Below are positions 52,867 to 62,095 of a DNA stretch of 64,000 bases, piece by piece. The notes under the pieces were generated by a model, which saw nothing but the letters and a program-made list of their open reading frames with translations, had not been told where the DNA came from and did not search any database. Source of the stretch: Bacteroidota bacterium (GTDB lineage: Bacteria > Bacteroidota > Bacteroidia > Bacteroidales > JAGONC01); NCBI GenBank assembly GCA_022711405.1, contig JAKLFC010000003.1:186001-250000 (forward strand). The letters run 5' to 3'. Each line of letters opens with the position of its first letter. The stretch's first letter is position 1. A program made the position numbers and the translations under genes.

Positions 52867-53337
52867 ATGAAACCCGGAATTGCAGAAGTACTGGAAATTC
52901 ATGAAAAAGGAAAGCGCGACAGCCTGATCCCCATTCTCCAGGAGATCCAGGAGAAAGAGGGGTATCTTTCAGAAGAAGCCGTGGTGGAGGTGGGGAAGCA
53001 TCTGGATATTCCATCGAGCCGTATCTATGGTGTGGCAACATTCTATAACCAGTTCAGGTTTCAGCCCACCGGCAGGTATCACATACAGGTCTGCCGCGGA
53101 ACAGCATGCCATGTGCTGGGTTCTGCGACGGTCCTTGAGCATCTTGAGAAGCTGTTGCATATCAAGGCGGGACAGACCACAAGGGATGGCCTGTTCAGCA
53201 TCGAGATCGTCGCGTGCATCGGCGCCTGCGGACTGGCACCGGTGATCAATGTCGGCGGTGAATTCCATGCACAGGTCGACGCGGCAAGAGTGGCGGAAAT
53301 CATTGATGAGTACAGAAAAAGGGAGGAAACGATATGA
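52867..53337 (+). CDS. hydC: [FeFe]-hydrogenase HydC/NuoE-like [2Fe-2S] subunit
   Basis: This is the NuoE-like subunit of a trimeric hydrogenase. The N-terminal helices (residues ~1-70) are followed by a thioredoxin-like [2Fe-2S] domain with Cys76, Cys81, Cys117 and Cys121 in CRGTACHVLGS and CIGACGLAP. The subunit passes electrons between the FMN subunit and the rest of the complex. The 156-aa length is normal. Its 3' end overlaps hydB by 4 bases (ATGA). Confidence 0.95.
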   Translation: MKPGIAEVLEIHEKGKRDSLIPILQEIQEKEGYLSEEAVVEVGKHLDIPSSRIYGVATFYNQFRFQPTGRYHIQVCRGTACHVLGSATVLEHLEKLLHIKAGQTTRDGLFSIEIVACIGACGLAPVINVGGEFHAQVDAARVAEIIDEYRKREETI

Positions 53338-55283
53338 TCAGCGATACGATGACAGATGCCAGGCAATTGTTACTGGAAAAGCTGTGGAGTCAGGAGCCGG
53401 TCCTTCATGCAGTTCCCGAAGAGGATCTGTTCCGGCAATTGCGGAGGGAATACCTCCTCAAACCGGTGATATTTATAGGTTCCGGAACGTGTGGGCTGGG
53501 TGCGGGAGCTGGTAAGACCCTGCAGGCGGTTCAACAATATATAATGGAAAAGGAAATAGATGCAGACATTGTTCAGGTAGGCTGTATTGGCATGTGTTCG
53601 GCGGAGCCTCTGCTGGATGTTCAGCTGCCCGGCAGGAACCGTCTGTGCTTTCAGAAGGTCACCGCCGATAAGGTAAACCCTCTGCTTGATTCCGTTTGGA
53701 ACGGAGAGCCTGTGGAAGCTGATATCCTGGGGCAATTTAGGGGCGATTCAGCCGGAGAATGGGATAGCGTCCCTTACCTGGATGAGCATCCGTTTTTTGC
53801 GCATCAGACACGGGTCGTACTGAAGAATTGCGGTATCATTGACCCGGTCAGCATCAAGGAATATATTGCCCACGGCGGATATCAGAGCCTGCTGAAGGTA
53901 CTGCATACATGCAAGCCTTTTGAGGTATGCAACAAGGTAGAGATCAGTGGCTTGCGTGGACGTGGCGGTGGCGGTTTTCCCACCGGCAGGAAGTGGAAAT
54001 TTGCCAACCAGACCCAGGCGGACCAGAAGTACCTGATCTGCAACGCGGATGAAGGAGATCCCGGAGCTTTCATGGACAGAGCCGTCATCGAGGGGGATCC
54101 TCACCGGTTGATCGAAGGTATGGCCATCGCCGCGTACGGTATCGGCGCTTCCAAAGGGTATGTGTACATCCGTGCCGAATACCCTCTGGCCATTCAGAGG
54201 CTCCGGATCGCCATGACCCATGCCCGCCAGTATGGATTGCTGGGTAAAGACATTGCCGGTACAGGATTCGATTTTGACATCATCATCAAGATGGGTGCGG
54301 GGGCTTTTGTTTGCGGAGAAGAAACCGCATTGATGCACAGCATCGAAGGCAAGCGCGGGATGCCGCGGCCCAGGCCTCCCTTCCCGGCTGTCAGCGGCCT
54401 GTTCGGCAAGCCTACCGTGATCAACAACGTGGAAACCCTGGCCAACCTGCCCGGTCTGCTGGAAAAGGGGGAAGAATGGTTCAGCTCGATGGGAACGGCA
54501 ACCAGCAAGGGCACCAAGGTGTTTGCCCTGTCAGGGAAGATCAGCCGTACCGGGCTGGTCGAGATACCCATGGGGACAAAGCTACGCGATATTATTTATA
54601 CGATCGCCGGTGGCGTCCGCAACGGAAAGAAATTCAAAGCCGTCCAGATCGGGGGCCCTTCCGGTGGCTGTATCACGGAGGCCAACCTCGACATCGAGAT
54701 CGATTATGAATCGCTGATCCGTGCCGGGGCCATGATGGGTAGCGGAGGCCTGGTGGTCATGGATGAGGATACCTGCATGGTGGATGTGGCCAAATTCTTT
54801 ATGGATTTCATCCAGCGCGAAAGCTGCGGGAAATGCATTCCCTGCCGTGAAGGAACACGCAGGATGCTGGAGATCCTGGAAAGCATCACCTCCAAACCGG
54901 TCAACACAGGCAACCAGCCCCTGACGCGCTTTCGTGGAATCATCCAGCTGGAGAAACTCGGAAAGGTGATCCGTGAAACATCCCTCTGCGGACTGGGGCA
55001 AACGGCCCCCAATCCCGTACTGAGCACCCTCCGATGGTTCAGGGATGAATATGAATCGCACATCTATGAGCGTAAATGCCCGGCAGGGGTATGCACCGAC
55101 CTGCGAACCTTCCGGATCGATGTGGATAAATGCACCGGGTGTACCGTATGTTCGAAGAAATGTCCCACAGGCGCCATCATCGGCGCTAAAAAAACGGCCC
55201 ATTTCATCATTGAGGAGAAATGCATTGGTTGCGGCAGCTGCGAAGAAGCCTGTAAATTCGGTGCCATTTTTATAAGAGAATAA
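53334..55283 (+). CDS. hydB: [FeFe]-hydrogenase HydB, FMN/NAD-binding NuoF-like subunit
   Basis: HydB binds FMN and NAD(H) and should be the site of flavin-based bifurcation in group A3 hydrogenases. It has an N-terminal thioredoxin-like domain (residues ~40-115), a NuoF core with GLRGRGGGGFPTGRKW (~207-222) and NADEGDPGAFMDR (~237-249), an SLBB-like part, the [4Fe-4S] site ESCGKCIPCREGTRRM (~495-510), and two C-terminal [4Fe-4S] ferredoxin motifs, CTGCTVCSKKCP and CIGCGSCEEAC (~602-640). Only three cysteines (C53, C84, C88) are in the N-terminal domain instead of the usual four. The 649-aa length is normal for this type. Confidence 0.95.
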   Translation: MISDTMTDARQLLLEKLWSQEPVLHAVPEEDLFRQLRREYLLKPVIFIGSGTCGLGAGAGKTLQAVQQYIMEKEIDADIVQVGCIGMCSAEPLLDVQLPGRNRLCFQKVTADKVNPLLDSVWNGEPVEADILGQFRGDSAGEWDSVPYLDEHPFFAHQTRVVLKNCGIIDPVSIKEYIAHGGYQSLLKVLHTCKPFEVCNKVEISGLRGRGGGGFPTGRKWKFANQTQADQKYLICNADEGDPGAFMDRAVIEGDPHRLIEGMAIAAYGIGASKGYVYIRAEYPLAIQRLRIAMTHARQYGLLGKDIAGTGFDFDIIIKMGAGAFVCGEETALMHSIEGKRGMPRPRPPFPAVSGLFGKPTVINNVETLANLPGLLEKGEEWFSSMGTATSKGTKVFALSGKISRTGLVEIPMGTKLRDIIYTIAGGVRNGKKFKAVQIGGPSGGCITEANLDIEIDYESLIRAGAMMGSGGLVVMDEDTCMVDVAKFFMDFIQRESCGKCIPCREGTRRMLEILESITSKPVNTGNQPLTRFRGIIQLEKLGKVIRETSLCGLGQTAPNPVLSTLRWFRDEYESHIYERKCPAGVCTDLRTFRIDVDKCTGCTVCSKKCPTGAIIGAKKTAHFIIEEKCIGCGSCEEACKFGAIFIRE

Positions 55284-55311
55284 TACCTCGTCAACATAAT
55301 ACAGTGGAACA

Positions 55312-57036
55312 ATGGATTGTACGATTGAAGTCAACAACAAGAAGATTGCGGCGGAAAAGGGCGAATTACTGATCGACGCCCTGTCCAGGAACGGGATCAG
55401 GGTCCCAACGCTGTGCCATATGAAAAATTTCATGCCTTCCGGTTCATGCCGGATGTGCGTGGTGGAAAACCAGTCCAACGGAAGATTGATCACCTCCTGC
55501 TCCTATCCAGTGGAAGAAGGAATGAAGATTCAGACAAATTCACCCAGGGTGGTTGAATCCAGGAAGGTGATCGTGGAACTGCTCCTGTCGAACCATCCTG
55601 ATGATTGCCTGTACTGTGTGCGCAACGGAAAGTGCACGCTGCAGGATCTTGCAGGGGAACATAATGTGGTCGAACGCAGGATCAGCGGAAAGAAGAATGA
55701 TCATCACAAAGACCTTTCCAGCCTGAGTATTGTCCGCGATCCTGACAAATGCATCCTCTGCGGAAGATGTGTAAGGGTTTGCGAAGAGGTGATGGATGTC
55801 TCGGCCATTGATTACATCAACCGGGGAAGCCGGTCGGTCATCGGCACGGCATTCAATAAGGGATTGAACGTTTCCAGCTGCGTGAACTGCGGGCAATGCA
55901 TCCTGGTATGCCCGACAGGAGCCCTTTCCGAAAAACCGCACATCAATGAGGTCCAAATGGCATTGAATGATAAGGATAAAATGGTGATCGTACAGTACGC
56001 CCCGGCGGTGACTGTATCGATCGCAGAGGAGTTTGGACTGGAACCGGGTGCCGATCTCAACGGCATGCTCAACGCAGCCCTTCGGAAGATGGGTTTTGAC
56101 AGGGTGTATGATACTTCTTTCTCAGCCGACCTGACGATCATGGAGGAGTCGGCCGAACTGATCCATCGCATTCAGAACAACGGCGTACTGCCGATGATTA
56201 CCAGCTGCTGCCCTGCCTGGATCAAATACGCAGAGGAGTTTGCCCACGATATGCTACCCAATCTTTCGACGTGCAAATCGCCGCAGCAGATGCTGGGAGC
56301 CGTGGTCAAGAGCCATATCAGCGAGAAGGAGCAAAAGGATCCCCATCAGATCTATTCGGTGTCGATCATGCCGTGCGTGGCCAAGAAGTTCGAGGCACAG
56401 CGGGAGAATATGACGCACCGTGGTATTACCGACGTTGATGCAGTACTGTCGACACGGGAGTTGATCCGGCTGATCCGGTTGTACGGGATTGAAATTGAAA
56501 AGCTGGAGCCTGAAACGGCCGACTCGCCACTGGGAGTGAGAAGCTCTGCCGGAAAACTTTTCGGCAACACTGGTGGTGTGATGGAAGCTGCCATCCGCAC
56601 AGCCTATTACGCCCTTACAGGAAAGGATCTGGTCAGTTTCCGGATCCCAGAGATAAGGGGATTCAGGGGAAGGAAGGAAACCCGTATTCGCATCGGTGAC
56701 CTGGAGCTGGGTGTGGCAGTGGTCAGTGGTCTGAAAAATGCGCACCTGCTGCTGGAAGAGATCCGCAATGGCAGGAATGATATTCATTTTATTGAGGTGA
56801 TGGCCTGCCCGGGCGGATGTGTGGCAGGCGGCGGGCAGCGTATCGGGTGCGGGGAGTCGGATATCCTTGCGCGCATGCGCACCCTCTATGCCATCGACGA
56901 CCAGGAAACCATTAAAATGTCGCATAAGAATCCCGAAGTGGCAGAATTGTACCGGGAGTTCCTCGGTGAGCCGCTCGGGCATAAAAGTCATGAATTGCTT
57001 CATACAAGTTATATGAAACGTGATGTGATGTTGTAG
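55312..57036 (+). CDS. hydA: [FeFe]-hydrogenase HydA, catalytic subunit (group A3-type)
   Basis: HydA makes or splits H2. The N-terminus has a [2Fe-2S] plant-type ferredoxin domain (~1-75), a His-Cys [4Fe-4S] site (HPDDCLYCVRNGKC, ~95-108), and two [4Fe-4S] sites (CILCGRCVRVCEE and CVNCGQCILVCP, ~146-205). The H-cluster domain follows with all three signatures: TSCCPAW (~297-303), MPCVAKKFE (~353-361), and EVMACPGGCVAGGGQ (~494-508). Both the proton-relay and cluster cysteines are present, so it should be fully active. The 574-aa length matches subunit A of the bifurcating type. It is 28 bases after hydB and 2 bases before the sensory gene. Confidence 0.96.
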   Translation: MDCTIEVNNKKIAAEKGELLIDALSRNGIRVPTLCHMKNFMPSGSCRMCVVENQSNGRLITSCSYPVEEGMKIQTNSPRVVESRKVIVELLLSNHPDDCLYCVRNGKCTLQDLAGEHNVVERRISGKKNDHHKDLSSLSIVRDPDKCILCGRCVRVCEEVMDVSAIDYINRGSRSVIGTAFNKGLNVSSCVNCGQCILVCPTGALSEKPHINEVQMALNDKDKMVIVQYAPAVTVSIAEEFGLEPGADLNGMLNAALRKMGFDRVYDTSFSADLTIMEESAELIHRIQNNGVLPMITSCCPAWIKYAEEFAHDMLPNLSTCKSPQQMLGAVVKSHISEKEQKDPHQIYSVSIMPCVAKKFEAQRENMTHRGITDVDAVLSTRELIRLIRLYGIEIEKLEPETADSPLGVRSSAGKLFGNTGGVMEAAIRTAYYALTGKDLVSFRIPEIRGFRGRKETRIRIGDLELGVAVVSGLKNAHLLLEEIRNGRNDIHFIEVMACPGGCVAGGGQRIGCGESDILARMRTLYAIDDQETIKMSHKNPEVAELYREFLGEPLGHKSHELLHTSYMKRDVML

Positions 57037-57038
57037 CA

Positions 57039-59063
57039 ATGAAGGAAGGGAAAGAAATCATAGTACCCATGAGTGCTCCGGTTAGGGATAAGTTGGTCTA
57101 TACGGTCAAGGACAGGTGCAGGGTGTGTTATACGTGCGTGAGGGAATGTCCGGTGAAGGCGATCCGGATCATTAACGGACAGGCGGAGGTGATCAGCGAG
57201 CGCTGCATCGGTTGCGGAAATTGTGTGGTGGTGTGCAGCCAGCAGGCGAAAGTCTATGTGAATCAGGTCCGTCAGGTAGATGAACTTCTTTCTTCTTCTG
57301 AAACCGTGGTTGCCCTGGTGGCCCCCAGTTTTCCGGCTGAGTTCACGGAATTCAGCGACCACAGGGATTTTGTGGGAAGACTTCGGGCACTGGGTTTTGA
57401 CCACGTGATGGAAGTGGCTTTCGGGGCTGATCTTGTTGCCAGGGAATATGCACGATTGATCGACAGGATGGATACCCCAATGATGATCAGTTCCGATTGC
57501 CCTGCCATCGTCTACTATATCCGTCACTACTATCCTGAACTGGTGCCTCATCTGGCGCCAGTTGTCTCTCCGATGGTCGCAACGATCCGTGTGGCCAGGA
57601 AGAAGTTCGGGGAACAGATCAGGCTGGTCTTCATAGGACCCTGCATCGCCAAGAAAGCAGAATCCACGGAAGTGGATGAAGTGATCACGTTCAATGAACT
57701 CAGACAGCTTTTTGAATTGCATCCGGATGATCTTCGGAAGGCTGTACCTTCCGATTTTGATCCTCCCCATGCCGGAAAAGGAGCCATATTCCCTTTAAGC
57801 AGGGGATTGCTCCAGTCGATGAACAAGGAGGATGACCTGTGCAGCGGAAACATCCTGATCGCAGAAGGAAAGCCTCAGTTCAAGGACGCCATCCGTCAGT
57901 TCGGTAAAGAACTCAAGGAAACCCATCATCTCCAGCTGCTTTGCTGTGAAGGATGTATCATGGGACCGGGTATGTCGGCTAACGGTCAGCGGTACATCCG
58001 CCGCAAGGAGATCAGCGGCTATGCCAGCAAAAAAATGTCGGATATCCGGCACACACAATGGATGAAGGATATGGATGAGTTCAGCGGTATCGAGCTTGGC
58101 AGATCCTTCAGGCCGGCCGACCGGCGTATCCCTCTCCCAAATCTTGAAGAAGTGGACCAGGTGCTCCTTCGCATGGGGAAAAAGAGCCCGGGCGACCACC
58201 TGAACTGCGGAGCCTGCGGCTATGACACCTGTGAAGAACATGCCATTGCCATCCTGGAAGGACTGGCAGAAACGGAAATGTGCCTGCCCTATACGATTGA
58301 GAAATTACACAAGTCGATCGAGGAACTGAATTTCTCCAACGATCGACTGGCATCGGCACAGCAGGCGCTGAAACAATCCGAGAAGATGGCAACCATGGGG
58401 CAGCTGTCGGCAGGAATTGCACACGAGCTCAATAATCCCCTCGGTGTGATCACCATGTACAGCAATATTCTGATCGATGAGTCACGACCTGACGATCCGA
58501 TCCGGAAGGACCTTGAACTGATTGCCGAGCAGGCCAGCCGTTGTAAGAGCATCGTTGGCGGGTTGCTCAATTTTGCCCGGAAGAACCAGGTCAAACTGGA
58601 ATCCACCAACATGAAGGATTTTATCGACCGAAGCATCCAGTCCATCATCAAGTCCGACAATATCACCGTCACCTTCGAATGCACTGCCAGGGACACGGAA
58701 TCCATGATCGATCAGGATCAGATGATGCAGGTACTTACCAACCTGGAGAAGAATGCCGTGGAAGCCATGCCCGATGGCGGGAACCTGAATATCATGCTGT
58801 CGGGCGACCAGGAAACCATTGAGATCAAAGTAAGTGATACCGGCACGGGGATCACCCGGGAAAATATGGAGAAGATCTTCACTCCTTTCTTTACTACAAA
58901 AAAACTGGGGAAAGGAACCGGATTGGGTTTACCCCTTATCTATGGAATCATAAAAATGCATCGTGGACAGATCACCGTGGCATCCAACGCCGATCCGGCT
59001 GAGGGCCCGACAGGAACCACCTTTTCGATTCGGCTGCCGCGTCTGTTAAACCAATTAAATTAA
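57039..59063 (+). CDS. Sensory [FeFe]-hydrogenase fused to histidine kinase
   Basis: The order is two [4Fe-4S] ferredoxin motifs (CRVCYTCVRECP at ~27-38, CIGCGNCVVVC at ~56-66), an H-cluster domain (~85-330), a four-cysteine FeS domain (NCGACGYDTC...CLPY at ~387-415), a coiled coil, and a HisKA/HATPase kinase (His in GIAHELNNPLG near 461; DTGTGIT and GTGLGLP near 605-625). The H-cluster signatures are altered: SSDCP (D153, C154), GPCIAKK (C202) and LCCEGCIMGPGM (C302, C306). The four cluster ligands remain, but Asp replaces the proton-relay Cys. No membrane segment or clear PAS domain is seen. It probably reports H2 or redox state to the receivers that follow. Confidence 0.88.
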   Translation: MKEGKEIIVPMSAPVRDKLVYTVKDRCRVCYTCVRECPVKAIRIINGQAEVISERCIGCGNCVVVCSQQAKVYVNQVRQVDELLSSSETVVALVAPSFPAEFTEFSDHRDFVGRLRALGFDHVMEVAFGADLVAREYARLIDRMDTPMMISSDCPAIVYYIRHYYPELVPHLAPVVSPMVATIRVARKKFGEQIRLVFIGPCIAKKAESTEVDEVITFNELRQLFELHPDDLRKAVPSDFDPPHAGKGAIFPLSRGLLQSMNKEDDLCSGNILIAEGKPQFKDAIRQFGKELKETHHLQLLCCEGCIMGPGMSANGQRYIRRKEISGYASKKMSDIRHTQWMKDMDEFSGIELGRSFRPADRRIPLPNLEEVDQVLLRMGKKSPGDHLNCGACGYDTCEEHAIAILEGLAETEMCLPYTIEKLHKSIEELNFSNDRLASAQQALKQSEKMATMGQLSAGIAHELNNPLGVITMYSNILIDESRPDDPIRKDLELIAEQASRCKSIVGGLLNFARKNQVKLESTNMKDFIDRSIQSIIKSDNITVTFECTARDTESMIDQDQMMQVLTNLEKNAVEAMPDGGNLNIMLSGDQETIEIKVSDTGTGITRENMEKIFTPFFTTKKLGKGTGLGLPLIYGIIKMHRGQITVASNADPAEGPTGTTFSIRLPRLLNQLN

Positions 59064-59069
59064 CCTATC

Positions 59070-59456
59070 ATGACTAAAAAAGTATTGATCGTGGATGATG
59101 ATCCCGATTCACTAAGCCTGCTTAAATTCCATGTGGAAGGTTTTGGATTTGAAACCATAACCGCCGACAGTCAGAAGGAAGGCGAGGAGATCATCCGGCA
59201 GATGAAACCTGACCTTGCCATCTTCGACCTGATGATGGAGAACAAAGACAGTGGATTCATCCTGAGCTATAAATTCAAGAAAATATATCCCGATGTCCCT
59301 GTCATCATTGCCACTGCCGTTACGGCAGAAACAGGAATGATCTTCGGACTGGACACCGAAGAGGAAAAGAACTGGATCAAGGCGGATCTCTACCTGGAGA
59401 AAGGCATCAGGCCTGACCAGCTCCACCGCGAGATCAATAAATTATTGCAACTGTGA
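59070..59456 (+). CDS. Single-domain response regulator
   Basis: This 128-aa receiver has VLIVDDDPDSLSLL, the phospho-Asp in LAIFDLMMENKDSG, and a C-terminal lysine in DLYLEKGIRPD. There is no output domain, so it works as a phosphate shuttle or by protein contact, like CheY or Spo0F. It starts 6 bases after the sensory hydrogenase-kinase and is followed 23 bases later by a receiver-kinase hybrid, an order that suggests a relay. Confidence 0.9.
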   Translation: MTKKVLIVDDDPDSLSLLKFHVEGFGFETITADSQKEGEEIIRQMKPDLAIFDLMMENKDSGFILSYKFKKIYPDVPVIIATAVTAETGMIFGLDTEEEKNWIKADLYLEKGIRPDQLHREINKLLQL

Positions 59457-59479
59457 TCCGGATTTAAATCTATTCTATC

Positions 59480-60631
59480 ATGGAAAAACTAAAAGTACTG
59501 GTCGTTGATGATGAACCCGGAATACGGTCGGGCATCCACAGGATCCTGCGGAATTTTTCTGTGGGGTATCCTTTTATGGAAGAGGATTTCCAGTTTGAGC
59601 TCATCGAAGCCGAAACGGGTGAAAAGGCCATCGAGATCATTGAATCGATGCCGGTGGATATCATCCTTCTGGATAATAAACTGCCTGGCATCAATGGCAT
59701 CGATGTGCTGGAGTACATCAGCAAGAAGCAGTACGATGTACAGGTGATGATGATCACCTCGTATGCTTCTCTGGACCTGGCCGTGAAAGCAACCAATATC
59801 GGGGCGTATAATTTCATTCCCAAACCCTTCACCCCTGATGAATTAAAGGTAGCGATGGAAGGGATCACCAAACACCTGTTCCTGAAGCGAATGACCCGTC
59901 AGTTGCATAAAGAGGGAAAAGAGGTCAGGTTCCAGTTCCTTTCCGTGCTCTCCCACGAGCTTAAATCGCCGATCAATGCGATCGAAGGGTACCTCCAGAT
60001 CATGAAAGAAAAGCAGGTGGGCGATAAGATCGATGATTATGAGGTCATGATCAGCCGGAGCATCGAGCGATTGAAAGGGATGAGGACACTGATCATGGAT
60101 CTGCTGGATCTTACCAGGCTGGAATCGGGGAAGAAACAGCGGGAAATTAAAAAGATCGACCTTTCGGAAATTACCAAAATGGCCATTCACTCAATAGAAC
60201 CCATGGCGATACAGAAGAACGTCAGGATCTATTACGATAACGGAGAACCCTGCTACCTGAACGGCGACAGCGCCGAGGTAGAGATCATCCTGAACAACCT
60301 TCTTTCGAATGCCGTAAAATATAACAAAGAGGGAGGGCAGGTGTATGTCCATGTCAAAGGAACCGACGACAGGGTCATCATTAAGGTGGAGGACACTGGT
60401 ATCGGGATGACGGAAGAGGACCAGGAAAAGCTGTTCCAGGAGTTTGTCAGGATCAAGAATGTGAAGACCAAGAACATCACTGGCAGCGGTCTTGGATTGT
60501 CGATCGTAAAAAGGCTTGCGGATCTGTACGCCGGGGATGTCCAGGTGACCAGTAAACCCGATGTGGGAACCTCCTTTGCCGTTACGTTGATGAAAAATGC
60601 TGAAACAACGGATACAATCCTACTCCAATGA
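59480..60631 (+). CDS. Receiver-histidine kinase hybrid
   Basis: An N-terminal receiver (~1-125; VLVVDDEPGIRSG, phospho-Asp in IILLDNKLPGING, Lys in YNFIPKPFTPDE) is fused to a HisKA domain (His in FLSVLSHELKSPINAIEG, ~155-172) and a HATPase (NNLLSNAVKYN, DTGIGMTE, GSGLGLSIVKR, ~270-350). No sensor or membrane segment is present, so its kinase activity is probably set by phosphorylation of its receiver. It overlaps hydG by 4 bases (ATGA), which binds it to the maturation genes. Confidence 0.92.
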   Translation: MEKLKVLVVDDEPGIRSGIHRILRNFSVGYPFMEEDFQFELIEAETGEKAIEIIESMPVDIILLDNKLPGINGIDVLEYISKKQYDVQVMMITSYASLDLAVKATNIGAYNFIPKPFTPDELKVAMEGITKHLFLKRMTRQLHKEGKEVRFQFLSVLSHELKSPINAIEGYLQIMKEKQVGDKIDDYEVMISRSIERLKGMRTLIMDLLDLTRLESGKKQREIKKIDLSEITKMAIHSIEPMAIQKNVRIYYDNGEPCYLNGDSAEVEIILNNLLSNAVKYNKEGGQVYVHVKGTDDRVIIKVEDTGIGMTEEDQEKLFQEFVRIKNVKTKNITGSGLGLSIVKRLADLYAGDVQVTSKPDVGTSFAVTLMKNAETTDTILLQ

Positions 60632-62058
60632 AATTCACTCCGGAAAGATACCGTATCGAAGATATATCAGGGCAACCTTTTATTGATCCCGAAGAGATCT
60701 GGGAATATATCAACCATGCACAGCCGACCATGGAAAAGGTCTGGCACATCATTGAGCGGTCGCTGAACAAGAACCGGTTATCCCTGGAAGAGGTGGCTTT
60801 GCTCATCAAGGCTGAAGATCCTGAGATGGTTCGCGCTATTAAGGAAGGCGCCAGGAAGCTCAAGGAAATGGTGTACGGTCAGCGCATTGTGCTCTTTGCC
60901 CCCTTGTACGTCGGCAATTCCTGCATCAACAACTGCAAATACTGTGGTTTTAAGGCCTCGAACCGGCAGGCGGTGAGACGAACCCTCACGCGTGATGAAC
61001 TTATTGAGAATGTGAAGGCGCTGGAAGATGAAGGACAGAAACGGCTGATCCTGGTCTATGGGGAGCATCCTTCCTATACACCTGAGTACATAGCCAGTAC
61101 GGTTCGTACCGTTTATCAGGTGAAGAAAGGCAACGGCGAGATCCGCCGGGTGAACATCAATGCGGCTCCGATGGACGTGGAAGGTTTCCGGACCATCAAG
61201 CAGGCGGGCATCGGTACCTACCAGATTTTCCAGGAAACCTACCATCCGGAGGCGTACACCTGGTATCACCCCAGCGGAAGGAAAAAGGACTATGCCTACC
61301 GGCTCGTGTCACTCGACCGTGCCCAGGAGGCCGGAATCGATGACGTGGGTATCGGCGCATTGCTGGGGCTCTATGACTGGCGTTTTGAAGTGATGGCACT
61401 GGTGCGGCACACCAGCCACCTGGAAGCCTGTTTCAATGTGGGACCTCACACCATTTCCTTCCCAAGAGTACAGGATGCATCTGATTATCAAATAGATGAA
61501 AGGTTCAGGGTATCCGACGAGGAGTTTGTCAGACTCATCGCCATCCTGCGGCTGGCAGTGCCCTATACCGGGATGATCCTCACTGCGCGGGAACCTGCCC
61601 ATGTGAGGGATGAGGTGCTCCAGTTCGGGTGTTCACAGATCGACGGCGGTACGCGTCTCGAGCTGGGCGCCTACGCTGAGGAGGACCGTAATAAATTGCA
61701 GAACCTGAACCTGGAGCAATTCCTGATCAACGATGACCGTTCGCTGAACGAGGTGATCAATGAGCTGATCAATAAGGATTATATCCCTTCCTTTTGCACG
61801 GCCTGTTACAGGAAAGGACGCACAGGTGAGCATTTTATGGAATTCTCGGTACCCGGTTTCATCAAACGCTTCTGTACTCCCAATGCCCTGCTCACACTGG
61901 CTGAATACCTGTGCGACTATGCTCCGCCCACTACCCGTGAAAGAGGATGGGAGCTTGTTCAAAAGAACCTGGATGGTATGGAGGCATCAGAGGGGAAGAA
62001 GGAACTGGAAGCAAGGCTGGAAAGGATCAGGCACGGGGAGAGGGATCTTTATTTTTAA
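60628..62058 (+). CDS. hydG: HydG radical SAM maturase (H-cluster assembly)
   Basis: HydG cleaves tyrosine to make the CO and CN- ligands of the H-cluster. The radical SAM motif CINNCKYC gives C99, C103 and C106. The auxiliary cluster is visible as C390-x2-C393-x22-C416, exactly the HydG spacing. The 476-aa length is normal. It follows the receiver-kinase gene with a 4-base overlap. Confidence 0.97.
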   Translation: MKFTPERYRIEDISGQPFIDPEEIWEYINHAQPTMEKVWHIIERSLNKNRLSLEEVALLIKAEDPEMVRAIKEGARKLKEMVYGQRIVLFAPLYVGNSCINNCKYCGFKASNRQAVRRTLTRDELIENVKALEDEGQKRLILVYGEHPSYTPEYIASTVRTVYQVKKGNGEIRRVNINAAPMDVEGFRTIKQAGIGTYQIFQETYHPEAYTWYHPSGRKKDYAYRLVSLDRAQEAGIDDVGIGALLGLYDWRFEVMALVRHTSHLEACFNVGPHTISFPRVQDASDYQIDERFRVSDEEFVRLIAILRLAVPYTGMILTAREPAHVRDEVLQFGCSQIDGGTRLELGAYAEEDRNKLQNLNLEQFLINDDRSLNEVINELINKDYIPSFCTACYRKGRTGEHFMEFSVPGFIKRFCTPNALLTLAEYLCDYAPPTTRERGWELVQKNLDGMEASEGKKELEARLERIRHGERDLYF

Positions 62059-62095
62059 TAATTGTCGATTGTCGATTTATAATATATGATTTGAG

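Noticed and set aside
62058..62095. ATTGTCG tandem between hydG and hydF as a terminator
   Set aside because: It forms no stable stem and has no T-run; the genes are more likely co-transcribed.
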